From NCBI GenBank assembly GCA_018873245.2, contig JAEMBT020000009.1:6886778-6950777 (forward strand): a DNA stretch of 64,000 nucleotides, in the 5' to 3' direction. Shown piece after piece: positions 36,210-48,113 of this stretch (position 1 is its first letter; each line of letters begins with the position of its first letter). A program made the position numbers and the translations under genes. Origin of the DNA: Archegozetes longisetosus (lineage: Eukaryota > Arthropoda > Arachnida > Sarcoptiformes > Trhypochthoniidae). The notes beneath the pieces were generated by a model that made no database searches, had not been told where the DNA came from, and saw nothing but the letters and a program-made list of their open reading frames with translations.

Positions 36210-37659
36210 TTTTTCTCTAGAGTAATTGGTACTTGAAATAAGTTCTTGTATTATCAAAATGATTTGTAAAAGTTGATCAAATCTTATTTTTTATTTAATT
36301 TCTGTTAACCCTGTTTCCATGAAAACCATTTGAACAAATGCATAATATTTAATATTAATTATTTTAATGGATATATAAGGTCGAAAAGATTATTTTCCTT
36401 TAGTCAGACCAAAAGCTACGGTTGTATAACTAAGGCATAATATTTCTCGATAAGAGTCTAATTTGACTCGACACAAACTATTAGAACCTAAAATATGTTT
36501 AAATTACAAATCTTTAAATTCGATTCACTTACATGTTAGTTACAATTCCGTTGACAAATAAGTGTTAGTTTATAACTGAGTTGAGAAATTTATAATTAAA
36601 CAAATTACATTAATTTATTATACTTGTTTTTATACAATTACAATGACAGAAATGTAATAGATAACAATGAAAAATATAAATAGTAAAATTTTAAAAGTAT
36701 GAAAAATTCTTTTATATCTTCTGTCATTGTGATTGTACTACATAATATACTTTTCGGTTTATTCTTAATTTTATTTTTTAAAAGTGGCGTTTCATATTAT
36801 ATTATTTTCATAGTATTTATTCGTTAATGTTTTATAATTGTGCCACTTTTAGATGTTCTTATGTAAATCAAATTGTTTTTCAATTAAAGTTTCTTATCCA
36901 TCATTTATTTGTTGATTAAAAGAGAAGCTATTTTTTTATTTCTCAATATTTATTATTCTACACTTCGAAACACAACTTTGATATGCTCCTTGACTTCACC
37001 TGTTTGAACATATATTTTCTAAAGTACTTCATATGTAATGCGTGCAATCCTTATCAGAGATAGAAATACAAAATTCTCGGAGATAGATCTCTTAATTAGC
37101 TCAATACTGCTTACTTATCTTTAGTAACAGATTTCATATTAAGACAAAATATCGAATGTTGAAGCAAACACTCAATGAATATTTCTTAGCATATGTTAAA
37201 ATTTCAGAATTTGTAAAATTATTGATTAGTATATACTCCTTGAACAATACTAGTAAATTGAATACATGTTAAGAATATACATTTTTATGACCATTTTATT
37301 AAGTTAATTTTGTGCGTGATTACTAACAAATTGCAGAATCTTCTGTAAACAAGCTTTTCTTAAGCCTATTGAGTGTGAATACATTCTGAGCTCACTCACA
37401 CTCGATAAATCTAAAGCCATAAATAACAAACAGAAATGATACTATTTTATGTAGATTTCTATCTTTACCTTTCTAAGAATATCATATATTATTTTTAATA
37501 AAATATTGGATTATTTTATTGATAATTTTAGACAAAAACGCGAGATCATAATTAAAAATATACTTGAAAATGACGCGCATCACACAGGGGACCATATTTC
37601 AACTGTATTCTTCTTGTATCCTCGCATTTAATATCACCCCTCGTACTAGTATTGAAACT
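36210..37659. repeat. B-type spacer between Gr-B3 and Gr-B4, without insertions
   Basis: Shows the basic spacer of about 1.45 kb: the GTTTCCATGA motif (36313), GAGTCTAATTTGACTCGACA (near 36455), a long AT-rich middle, the inverted pair near 37368-37398 and the gene 3' flank. It has the same site as the LTR-like insertion (near 36735) but unoccupied. Confidence 0.65.
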
Positions 37660-38879
37660 TTAAAACTTACCATTTTGAATCAAAATAACAGTATAGTTGA
37701 CAATAAAACAAAATATCTATTGAAAAATCAAGAAATGAGTTCAACTATCTGCTAGACAGTTAGATAAATTGAAAACTTACAGATAGTAAAGTTGATTTCT
37801 TGTAAGGAACAAATCCTCCAATAGTGAAACCTATTCTTGAATTAATGACTTGTGTCTTAAATGAGAGATATTCTTTAAAACTATTTTCATTCAAAAGAGA
37901 GACGTCAATCTCATCCAATTGAAGAAAGAATTTTTCGGTTTCGCTATAAACTGATCCATGTATAGAGCAATCAACTATTAGTCTTACAGCAAACATAATT
38001 GAAGTGAAAATAAAACTTGATTTCAAAGCTTGATTATCTGCCCCAACAATAGATATGTATATTTGAAGCATGATTCCAGATATTGTTAGAAATACATCCG
38101 TAAAAGTAATAAAATATAATGATTGATCCAATTTTGATATTACATTCCTTGTATTGATAAATGATTTTCTTATATTCCGTATAGTATTAAAGTTGAAATT
38201 GTGTGTTACATTATTACCGATTAGTGACAACTCTTCTCGTAGATTTTCCATGTATTCAATCAATGATAAAGAGATAGCTATAAAAGAAATCTTTAAGAAT
38301 CTGACTAAAGTTAGGAAAAGCTTCAAACGAACCATAAGTTAGAAAATGGATAGTATTCAGTCCTATAAAGTAATATGTGGAGTAGAAGCAAGTATTTATA
38401 ATTATTGAATACATATATTCTTGTATTTTGATTAAATAAGTCATGTAGAAAATAATTGAAGTGAAATTAAACAAAATTATTGTCAAAAAAATTGCTTGAT
38501 TCTTTGGTTTTCTGATTCTATATGTGAACCATATAACGAATAGATCAAATCCTTTGAATTGATAGTAGATTAAGTTAATAAGTATGCAAGTAACGTTGCC
38601 AATGACCCATAAATATTGCGAATAAAACATTATTTTGAATTCTGACTTAGGAATAGAAACCGTATAGTTTTGAACATTCATAATAAGACTGAACGTAAAG
38701 CCTAAAATGATGACAAAAGTACATAAATTTCCAAAATATTTAAATTTTCTGTTGACAGTGCATTTTCCGCTTTGTGTTACAATAGTTCCACCAAAGGTTA
38801 TTCCGAGCAAACGGTACAACCAAAGAAAAATCATTTCAACTGAACATTTTCTCCCGAAGGATCTTGAGATATGAATCAT
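37660..38879 (-). CDS. gustatory receptor B4, intact
   Basis: Exons: 38879-38333, 38277-37781 and 37716-37660, giving 366 residues. The start is the ATG of MIHISRSFG. Intron 1 is 55 nt. Relative to B3 the first exon has one more codon, in the region NYTVSIPKSEFK. Exon 2 is almost the same as in B3 and B5, while exon 1 has drifted more in its first 60 codons, a pattern that could come from gene conversion. The tail is NYTVILIQNGKF. An LTR-like insertion lies about 540 bp upstream, as in B1. Confidence 0.87.
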
Positions 38880-39420
38880 TTTTTCTCTACAGTGATTGAT
38901 ACTTGAAATAAATGTTTTTATTATCAAACTGATTTATGAAAGTTGATCAAATCTTGTTATTTATTTAATTTCTGTAAATTCTGTTTCCATGAAAACCATT
39001 TGAACAAATGCATAATATTTAGTATTAATTATTTTAATGGATATGCAGGGTCGAAAATTTTATTTTCCTATAGTCAGAACAAAAACAACAATTGTATAAC
39101 TACGTCATAATATTTTTTAATTAGCGTCTAATTTGACTCGACACAAACTATTACAACCTAAAATATGTTTAAATTACAAATCTTTAAATTCGATTCACTT
39201 ACCTGTTAGTTTCAATTCCGTTGGCAAATAAGTGTTAGTTTATAACTGAGTTGAAAAATTTATAATTAAACAAATTACATTAATTTATTATACTTGTTTT
39301 TATACAATTACAATGAGAGAAATGTAATATAGATAACAATGGAAAGCAAAAAAGTAAAATTTAAAAAGTATGAATCAATTCTTTTATATCTTCCGTGATT
39401 GTGATTGCACTTCCTAATAA

Positions 39421-40112
39421 TGTGTCGTCGTCAGTGAACAAATTGGTCGATGAGCGATGCTTATGGCTGACTCTCAATTTTCAGACTCACAGGTGCGGAG
39501 CTCTTGCGGCTGCAATGCTTTATCCCGGAGCAAGAGTCGAAAACTTGAGTTGATCAGCAATTGGCGCATTTGCCGACCTTTTCTCAGTTTTCACCCAATA
39601 GGATGGGAAGTGTTTGTCTGTGCCTTGATTTTTAGGATTGAGACTTATTGGGAGCGCTCTACAAGAAGCATTACCTCAACTAAGTCTAAAAAGGGACCGA
39701 AAGTTAGAGAAAAGAAAATAAACAACTTAAAAGAAACAGCACTTTTTCGTGCAAAAGAAATTTGAGACTTTATATAAAAAATTTGGAGAAGGCTAGCCCT
39801 AGTCCAATAGGAAATCGGTGTCACAAGCACAAATCCAATGAGGGCTTAGGCGGGTTAGATGTGGACTCAAAGTTTGTGAGTTCAGGCGGACGGTACGTGA
39901 ACTCATTGGATTTGTTCTCAGGACACTAGTTTAGAAATAGGGAATTACAAGTAGTTTTAGAATTAGGGTTTTGATTGCATTTTTCATTACAAAAAGTTGC
40001 TTACACATAGAAATATTTGTATGTAATAGGTTTCTTAGCAGATGCTTCTTATGCAAAATGTTTCTGATTTATGTTTTGTTTTTTTAATTGGGTTTTTTAT
40101 GATTACGTCTCA
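39421..40112. mobile_element. LTR-like insertion upstream of Gr-B4 (second copy)
   Basis: About 692 bp, TGTGTCGTC..ACGTCTCA, at the same spacer position as the copy at 25332-25990. It has a TTTATATAAAAAATTTGG core-promoter-like word near 39770. The frames at 39457-39830 on both strands lie inside it and are not genes. Because position and sequence agree, the insertion most likely came before a duplication of the unit. Confidence 0.5.
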
Positions 40113-41003
40113 TACTTATCGGTTTACTCTTAATTTTATTTTCTAAAAGTGAAGTTTCACATTAGATTATTTTTATGGTATTTATTCATTAATGTTTTAT
40201 AATTGTGCCACTTTTAGATGTTCTTATGTAAATCAAATTGTTTTTCAATTAAAGTTTCTTATCCATCATTTCTCTATTCATTAAAAGAGAAGCTATTTTT
40301 TAATTTCTCAATATTTATTACTCTACTCTTCGAATCAGAGCTTTGATATGCTCCTCAAATTCGCTTTTTTGAACCTACATTCTCTGAAGTATTTCATAGA
40401 TGACACGTGCAATCCTTATCAGAGATTGAAACACAAAATTCTCGGAGACAGATCTCTTAAAAAGCTCAATACTGTTTACTTATCTTTAGTAACCAATTTT
40501 ATATCTAGATAAAATATCGAATGTAGAAGTAAACAATTAATAAATACTTATTAGCATATGATACAAATATCAGAATTTAAACTTATTGATTAGTATATAT
40601 TTCTTGAACAATACTAGTAATATAAATACGCGTGCAGAATATACATTTTAAGACCATTTAACTAAGTAGATTTATTGCGTGATTACTAACAAATTGCAGA
40701 ATCTTCTGTAAACAAGCTTTTCTTAAACTTACTGAGTGTGAATGCATTCTGAGCTCACTCACACTCGATAAATCTAAAACCATAAATAACAAACAGAAAT
40801 GATACTATTTTATGCAGATTTCTATCTTTCAATTATTTTTAATAAAATATTGGATTATTTTATTGATAATTTTAGACAAAAACGCGAGATCATAATTAAA
40901 AATATACTTGAAACTGACGCGCATCACACAGGGGACCATATTTCAACCGTATTCTTCTTGTATCCTCGCATTTAATATCACCCCTCGTACTAGTATTGAA
41001 ACT

Positions 41004-42219
41004 TTAAAACTTACCATTTTGAATCAAAATAACAGTATAGTTGATAATAAAACAAAATATCTATTGGAAAATCAAGAAATGAGTTCAACTATCTACTAGA
41101 GAGTTAGATAAATTGACGACTTACAGATAGTAAAGTTGATTTTTTGTAAGGAACAAATCCTCCAATGGTGAAGCCTATTCTTGAATTAATGACTTGTGTC
41201 TTAAATGAGAGATATTCTTTAAAACTATTTTCATTCAAAAGAGAGACGTCAATCTCATCCAATTGAAGAAAGAATTTTTCGGTTTCACCATAAACTAATC
41301 CATGTTTAGAGCAATCAACTATTAGTCTTACGGCAAACATAATTGAAGTGAAAATAAAACTTGATTTCAAAGCTTGATTATTTTCCACAACAATAGATAT
41401 GTATATTTGAAGCATGATTCCAGAAATTGTTAGAACTACATCCGTAAAAGTAATAAAATATAATGATTGATCCAATTTTGATATTACATTCCTTGTATTG
41501 ATAAATGATTTTCTTATATTCCGTATAGTATTAAAGTTGAAATTGTGTGTTACATTATTACCGATTAACGACAACTCTTGTCTTAGATTTTCCATGTATT
41601 CAATCAATGATAAAGAGATAGCTATAAAAGTAATCTTTAAGAATTTGACTAAAGTTAAAAAGGCTTCAAACAAACCATGAGTTAAAAAATGGATAGTACA
41701 CAGTTCTATAAAGTAATATGTAGAGCAGAAACAGGTATTTATAATTATTAAATACATAAATTCTTGTATTTCTATTAAATTAGTCATGTGGTAAATGAAT
41801 GAAGTGAAGCTAAACAAAATTATTGTCAGAAAGATTGCTTGATTCTTTGGTTTTCTGATTCTATACGAGAACCATATAACGAATAGATCAAAACCTTTGA
41901 ATTGATAGTAGATTAAGTTAACAAGTGTCCAAGTAATGTTGCAAATGACCCATAAATGTTGTGAATAAAACATTATTTTGAATTCTGACTTAGAAACTGT
42001 ATAGTCTTGGACATACATAATATAACTGGACGCAAAGAATGATATGACGACGATAAAAGTCCATATATTTCCAAAATATTTCAATTTTCTGTTGACAGTG
42101 CATTTTCCGCTTTCTGTTACAATAGTTCCACCAAAGGTTATTCCGAGCAAACGGTAAAACCAAAGAAAAATCACTTCAATTGAATACTTGTCCCCGAAGA
42201 ATCTTGAGATAAGACTCAT
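41004..42219 (-). CDS. gustatory receptor B5, intact; first intron is in frame
   Basis: Exons: 42219-41676, 41621-41125 and 41060-41004, giving 365 residues when spliced as in the other copies. Here intron 1 is 54 nt, not 55, and has no in-frame stop, so exon 1, intron and exon 2 form one open frame (42219-41104). Retaining the intron would add 18 residues, a short hydrophobic stretch (FEAFLTLVKFLKITF), before AISLSLIEYMENL. The donor is GTTTGT as in B1. Residues GFTIGGFVPYKKSTLLS and the tail NYTVILIQNGKF are kept. It is the right-most and so the first gene of the array in transcription order. Confidence 0.87.
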
Positions 42220-42379
42220 TTTTTCTCTACAGTAATTGATACTTGAAATAAAATCTTGTATTATCAAACTGATTTATAAAATTTGATCAAATCTTGTTAT
42301 TTATTTAATTTCTGTAAATCCTGTTTCCATGAAAACCATTTGAACAAATACATAATATTTAATATTAATTTTTTTAATG

Positions 42380-42975
42380 GATATACAGTATAATGGCGAA
42401 AATATTATTTTCCCGTAGTTAGAGCAAAAACTACTGTAGTTACAGCAAAACCAATTGCATATTCAGATTCCGCATTAAAAAGTGAATTGAAAAAGTTTGT
42501 GTGATAAAGCTTAACATAATGATTATATAATTGTGTAATCTGTAAGTGTGAATAACTCTTGTCATATTTCAAAACCTTATTAATTCACTTTTAAATAAGG
42601 CTATAATTTTAGTGTTTCGCCAGAGAAGCTCTGATAAACACGATTAATTTATTAAGTTACCCTCATATCCGGTAGTCATTCAGTTCTACTTTGTCCCCAA
42701 AAATTTTATATTTTAAAAAATCAATTCTATAGTTAAAATAAATTTTTATAGCTCAATAAACTTTTTTATTAACTATGTCTAAAGAATAGATCTATTTTCA
42801 AGTTTATTCTTTGGCTTTTGTATTAAAAACATCGAGAACAAAGTTGATAATAAACTTTAATGAACTTATTTAATCTGCTTTTCAATGTAGAATCCGAATA
42901 TACTATTGGTTTTTCTAAACGTCATAGTTTTTGCTCTAGACTAAGGAAAAATGATTTTTTCCCGACCCTATATAT
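42380..42975. repeat. inverted copy of Gr-B upstream flank
   Basis: The left part (about 42395-42475) is the normal B5 upstream flank. The right part (about 42880-42975) is a diverged inverted copy: AGAGCAAAAACTA, AAAACCAAT and ATTC-GATTC blocks recur as complements, and TTTTTCCCGACCC matches the flank further out. The 400 bp between them are unrelated. This marks the edge of the array. Confidence 0.55.
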
Positions 42976-45146
42976 TGATTGGATTCAATTAATTTGAGTG
43001 AGTTGCTTATAAAGATAAATATTTTTTCGATAATCTTAAGATAAATTGATTTTTAGTTACTCATAGACTAGCTTTTCAAATTTTTGCTAAAAGCAACAAA
43101 GAATTAACTGTTATATACATTCTCAACAGCCAATTATGACTAAAATTTCCACTTTGACCCCGAATAACAGAAGAGAACAGAATATCTATTCAATAAAAAT
43201 TAGCCATTATTCAAAACTCGCAAACATTTGACTTAATAAACAGCTATTATCATGTAAATAAATATGGCATGCGACATAAAAATTGGCGAAAGTTTCTACT
43301 CATAAAAATATAATATACTTAAGTAGACTTAATCACTGCTAAGCGATAGCGCTTGTTCTTATGTTTAAAGTTTGATATATTATTAAAAAATTCTTCACTG
43401 CTTTATAGGCCACAGTAAAATATTTTTAACAACCAAACATCATGTCGCTAAAAGATCTCACATTAAATTTTCAAAAATAGGCGCCACTATTTTTCAATAG
43501 TCTTTTAATTCATCTAATATGGCGTTTATATCAAATGAAGTATAATTACAATTATTTAAATGAAAAATTTAAGTTTAATATCACAATTAGAGCTAATTCT
43601 ACAACAAATATGACTTTAAAATTTCGAACATTCACAGTTTTCAAACGTTCTCTATATACTGTTCTTGGGTTCTATTAATTTTGAAGGATCTTGAGCTTTT
43701 CATTATGTTAGATTGAAAAAATTAAAGTGTTGACTTAGCTAAAAAATACTACATTGAAAAAATACTGTAGTCTGATTTGCAACTTTTATCATTTGTTATT
43801 GATTAACTTCAAAAGTAGCAATTAGTTCTAAATTTTTAAGTTCAGATATACATCCTAATTGATAAATATTTTACATCATTTTGTTATTAACAACCAGGTA
43901 GACTCTATAATTAAGAGAAAATTAAGATTTAATACACATAAAGCTTTTGCCAATTTTCATTTCGCATATCATACTTATTGACTTTGTATATAAATTTCAT
44001 TTTTTTAAAAGAAAGACAATATTAAACCAAATGTCATTGAATGCTAAAACAACAATGTTAAACATTGTGGGCGTCTTGAAAGTGTATTAAACTGTTAATA
44101 CTTCTACCACAAGCTTCAAAATATAGACGTTATTATATGACGTTTTTCTGCAACTTTTAAAGCTGTCCAAAGACCTATTTTTAAAAACTCTATTACAGTT
44201 GAAGATTGATAATCCGTAACAGCAATAAGAAATTTTCTACTCTATCAATCTCTCTGTGATGCGCATCAACAATTTGTTAAATTTGATTTGTAATTTGTTT
44301 TGATTACTATATTGAATATTCTATAAGTTTATTAATGCCTTCATTACAGTTTGATGGAGAGCATGTCATCACTTCTGGTTATTCTCAACGATTATTAAGT
44401 TTTTGAATGTATGTGACGATTGGATGAGTGCCAAAATAGTTTGTTTTCGAAAAGTAAGTCAATGTTGACAGGGTATATGCAAAATAACTTTTTAAGGACA
44501 TTATATTATTAGATGACATCACTTTTAGTTGAGTACGTCACTAATTTGATGAGGTCTCAAACTTTTTTGAAGTTTAAAACTACATAAAACTTGTAACAAA
44601 TTTTAAACTTTGTCATATCATACTGTTAGTATTTTAGTTCAAGTTGAAGTTATTGCAGCTTAAAGGTAACTGAAAACTTATTTCGCTCTAGTTTGAATGG
44701 TGAAAAGTTACTAAAATTGAATTTTTTTATTGCTATCAAGACAATCATATTAGGAAAATGTTTGAGAGTCATCTTTCAAGACATCCAGAGGTATCCTATT
44801 AAATAATTAAATTGCTATGATTTTCAAAATTTTATATATATTATTGCCATAAGAAAATTTAAATTTGTTAATTAAAATTGAATTTTTAATTTTGTTCATC
44901 GAATAATTATCTATCGACTAGAGACATAACCTTCCAGGGATGAAAAGATATTTGCAACTAGACTCGGTATTTGAAAAATTTTAGAAAATAGACATAAATG
45001 TCAACTGTTTTTAACATGAAAATCCATCCCACTTTTGGATCCCCTATTTGTAGAAAATTTGTCCCCTATTTCTCCTAAAATATTTTCCTTCCATTTACAT
45101 AGCTATGAAACAACAAATTATACAAAATTTTTCTGAAAACCAATAG
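42976..45146. other. gene-poor AT-rich stretch beyond the Gr array
   Basis: No exon or RNA gene seen. The block at 44200-44400 matches the reverse complement of 18590-18790 upstream of Gr-A1. Confidence 0.45.
44200..44400. repeat. block shared with 18590-18790
   Basis: Reverse-complement relation to the block upstream of Gr-A1, with CATCACTTCTGGTTATTCTC and GAATATTCTATAAGTTTATT among the best pieces. No transposon ends are visible. Confidence 0.6.
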
Positions 45147-45419
45147 ATGACAACTTACTTGGACCATACACCCGTATATCCAGACTATGCTGATGGTTGG
45201 TATATAAGAAGGGCTAAGATTGATCCTAACAGTAACTCTAGAGATTTGTTAATTGACTGGAAAATGCGTTCATTATCTCTTGATGGGAAAAAAGATACTG
45301 AAAGAGAATTATATCTGCCTCTGAAAACTGGATATTATACACCTCTTGACATGGAGAGACCTGAATACCAAAAAACTAAAAGGAAAACACACGAACACTT
45401 GTATAGAAAATATAGATAA
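45147..45419 (+). CDS. unrecognised 90-residue protein or terminal exon
   Basis: ATG to TAA, 90 codons, with protein-like composition: many Tyr, Arg, Lys and Asp, no membrane segment or signal peptide, and a basic tail (KTKRKTHEHLYRKYR). Most chance frames in this AT-rich window are rich in Phe, Ile, Asn and Lys; this one is not. An AATAAA lies at 45551-45556, about 130 nt after the stop. The bases just before the ATG (CTGAAAACCAATAG) would also serve as a splice acceptor, so this may be the last exon of a longer gene whose other exons I did not find. The pattern of short Tyr/Pro segments recalls small cilium or sperm-tail proteins, but I cannot name a family. Confidence 0.5.
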   Translation: MTTYLDHTPVYPDYADGWYIRRAKIDPNSNSRDLLIDWKMRSLSLDGKKDTERELYLPLKTGYYTPLDMERPEYQKTKRKTHEHLYRKYR

Positions 45420-45910
45420 AACCTTTGACAAACGTCATATTCAACTATACATTTTTATGCTTATTATCTGTTCATTTAAGTCAAAGATTTAAGATGTTTG
45501 TGTAATCTTTTCCAGGTAATTGAATAACTTAAATGATTGTTAGATTTTTCAATAAATGGATGATACTTTCCGAAGAGATACACAAACTCCATGTAGACTT
45601 AAGTTACTCATGAATAAAATGTTATTATTAATCTTGTTTTAAATACTGTAACGAGCCAGATGATAGAATCTAAAAATAGAAAATTTTCAGGAGTAAAAAT
45701 TCTTATGAAACTTTTTTGACTTTGAGCTACATATGCGTCGAACGTTTACGATTTGAGTTGTACTCATTTATGAAGTTATTTATGACATTCAACTTGTGAA
45801 ACAACGAAAGCATTCTTTAATCAATTAGTTTTTCCAATGATTGCTCTGATTATGTAATCAAAGTAATTGTGTATTTAATTCATCTACTTAAAAATATGAT
45901 ATATACTCAC

Positions 45911-46411
45911 TAGAGTATAAACTTGAAAACCCGAAACCGAGCAGACCCGTATGAAACAGAAACCGAAAACGGTTCGGGTCGGGTCGAAAACTTTCGGTTT
46001 CGGTTCGGGTCGGTTTCTTAAGTTTTGAAAAGGGTCTGTGCGGGTCTGTAAGGATTGGTTTAAAAATAATTACTGCAAGTAAGTATTGGTTTTCAAAGTC
46101 TATTCAAATGCAAAGTAAAATAGTGACTTACGAAACTGTAATATAATATCTATTTTACAAACGCATTGCAAACGAATGAGTAATATATTCTGTATTTCTT
46201 TGTGTACTTAATGCGACACAAATGATCAAAATGAGTGAATCAGATGCAGAAGAATGTGATTTAAGTGAAAAAAGTGGTCAATCCAAAAGATAAAAATTTC
46301 TTTACTTTAAAAATTACTCTTTCTTCAATACGGTTTCGGTTCGGGTCGGGTCTGCTCTCAACGGTTTCGGTTCGGGTCGGTTCCTGAAAATACCTATAAG
46401 TTTATACTCTA
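45911..46411. mobile_element. non-autonomous hAT element with GGTTCGGGTCGG word arrays
   Basis: 501 bp. Ends TAGAGTATAAACTT and complement; 8 bp duplication ATACTCAC is perfect (45903-45910, 46412-46419). Both ends carry several copies of CGGTTTCGGTTCGGGTCGG-type words, much more GC-rich than the surroundings. A frame of 20 codons inside (MSESDAEECDLSEKSGQSKR) may be the remains of a transposase start, which I cannot verify. Confidence 0.88.
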
Positions 46412-47312
46412 ATACTCACGTTTCGAAATAACTTGTCTGATGAAGAGTTTTTAAAACTAGTTTCCATTTTTATTCTGTTTCTTGAATACTTATGGGCGAT
46501 GTTGTCAGTTTAGACTTATTTAGAAGAAAATTTATATTTTGAAAAATTAGCTTTCAAAAGTCTTTTAAAATTCTATTGAAGATTTTGTTTTAACAAGTAG
46601 TCCATTCTTTCACTAACTATTTATAACTTTTGCATAACTTTAGTGCCAGTGTACTGCAAAGTTATTATTGTACAACAAACACATGCTTTGAAAACTCATT
46701 AATTTTATTTATTAATCTTTGATAGGTAATAGCTATTAATCTTATTTGAATTTCAATTACTTTATGAGTTTATGATTTTGTTTCTATAGCTCAACTTCAG
46801 TTTCAATCATGTCTTCGATTGAAGTAAAAGCTAATTTTAAGAAAGTATTGAAACCCAATAATAAATCAATTAGTAGAATAAAAGTTTAAAATCATATAAC
46901 TATTATAGTTATAAATCAAAATATAAGTCAAAACTTAATTGAAACATAAATATTTTTCTCGTAAAGATTAAGAACTACTTATGTTTATCCTTATTGTGAA
47001 AAAATTTTGGATCTAATATTACATTCCAGACGATACTTAAGCCAATGAAATATTGCCATAAATAAATGTCAAAAATTCTGAGCTATGATGCTTACGAGGC
47101 TTAGGGATATTAGAGAGCCGATTACCAACAAGACATAAGTTGCATCACATTATTCTCTGACTGCTTATTTGTTGCAATTATCTGCAGCAGACGACCGAAA
47201 CATTGGTTAAAATAATCCACTAGACTTCTGACTAGAAAATTGCTGGAAACTGGCTCATATATGCCATAAAACAAAATTTTAGCTCAGGACGAGTAAAATG
47301 TACTGTGGTCTG
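46412..47312. other. intergenic stretch, nothing recognised
   Basis: AT-rich, no reading frame over 60 codons and no clear repeat. Confidence 0.4.
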
Positions 47313-47450
47313 CAATCGCTACTAGTCAAACAGTCGAAATAACACTTTGTTTCAAAACAAAACTTTAGTTTTTCTATTGTATTAGTTTAAAAACCAAATA
47401 ACATGTATTGAAACAAAGTGTTATTTCGACTGTTTGATTAATAGCAATTG
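47313..47450. mobile_element. 138 bp palindromic MITE
   Basis: Two perfectly complementary 28-base arms (47327-47354 and 47409-47436) are extended outward by near-matched CAATCGCTACTAGT / CAATTGCTATTAAT. The loop is about 54 bp. It touches the left end of the next element. Confidence 0.7.
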
Positions 47451-48113
47451 AATGCCCCGATAATAAAAAAGGCTATCTCTTAAAGCATTGAAACGAGTAA
47501 AACGCACTTAAAGTTGTGTTTCAAAAATGTTTACAAAAATCAAACTCATTGAAACTTAAACATGAAATTTATTATTTGTAACGTGTAATTAAACATATTC
47601 TAGGTCAGATTCATCACAATAACCTGATTCTTCAGAATTAAAATTAAATTGTGAGATAAAAAATCAATATAAAATTTTCTATTTTTTACATCCAAATAGT
47701 CTAATAATTAATTAGAATAAGAGGAATTCTCTTATTTGGCAAGCCATTAGATAAATGAATCAATTTATTATTGATTGAATTAAACATTTTAAATTCTAAT
47801 AAAACACTTGATTAATGCTTTATTGATATAAATAAAAACTAAAGCTTTGATGTTATGTAATGATCATAAATATTGTACTGTTCATAATGAACATAACACA
47901 AATTGATTGCGCATTCTCTTAAAGTTAGATTCGATTAGCATTAAATTCTATTGTGATCAAGAGTTTTTAAACATGATTATTTATAAATTTTTTCCATTGA
48001 AACATATATTGAATTTTATTATATGAATAAAGTATGATGTGAGCTTAATGTTTAAAACAAAATCCGAAAAAGAAGTTAACTCGAGATAGGCTTTTATATT
48101 ATCGGGGCGTTCA
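47449..48113. mobile_element. 665 bp inverted-repeat element with GCCCCGATAAT ends
   Basis: Left end TGAATGCCCCGATAATAAAA and right end (reversed) TGAACGCCCCGATAATATAA continue to pair through GCCTATCTC, about 35 bp in all. No coding frame. Superfamily unclear, and I see no certain target-site duplication. Confidence 0.6.

Noticed and set aside
42219..42267. Longer start (MIIQ..) for the Gr-B genes, 16 codons upstream
   Set aside because: That start codon is TTG. The in-frame ATG at codon 17 aligns with the ATG of the A copies.
45940..46390. CRISPR-like regular repeats or G-quadruplex array
   Set aside because: The words are irregularly spaced and lie inside a hAT element with a clear target-site duplication. 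Eukaryotic context excludes CRISPR, and most G runs are too short for a stable quadruplex.
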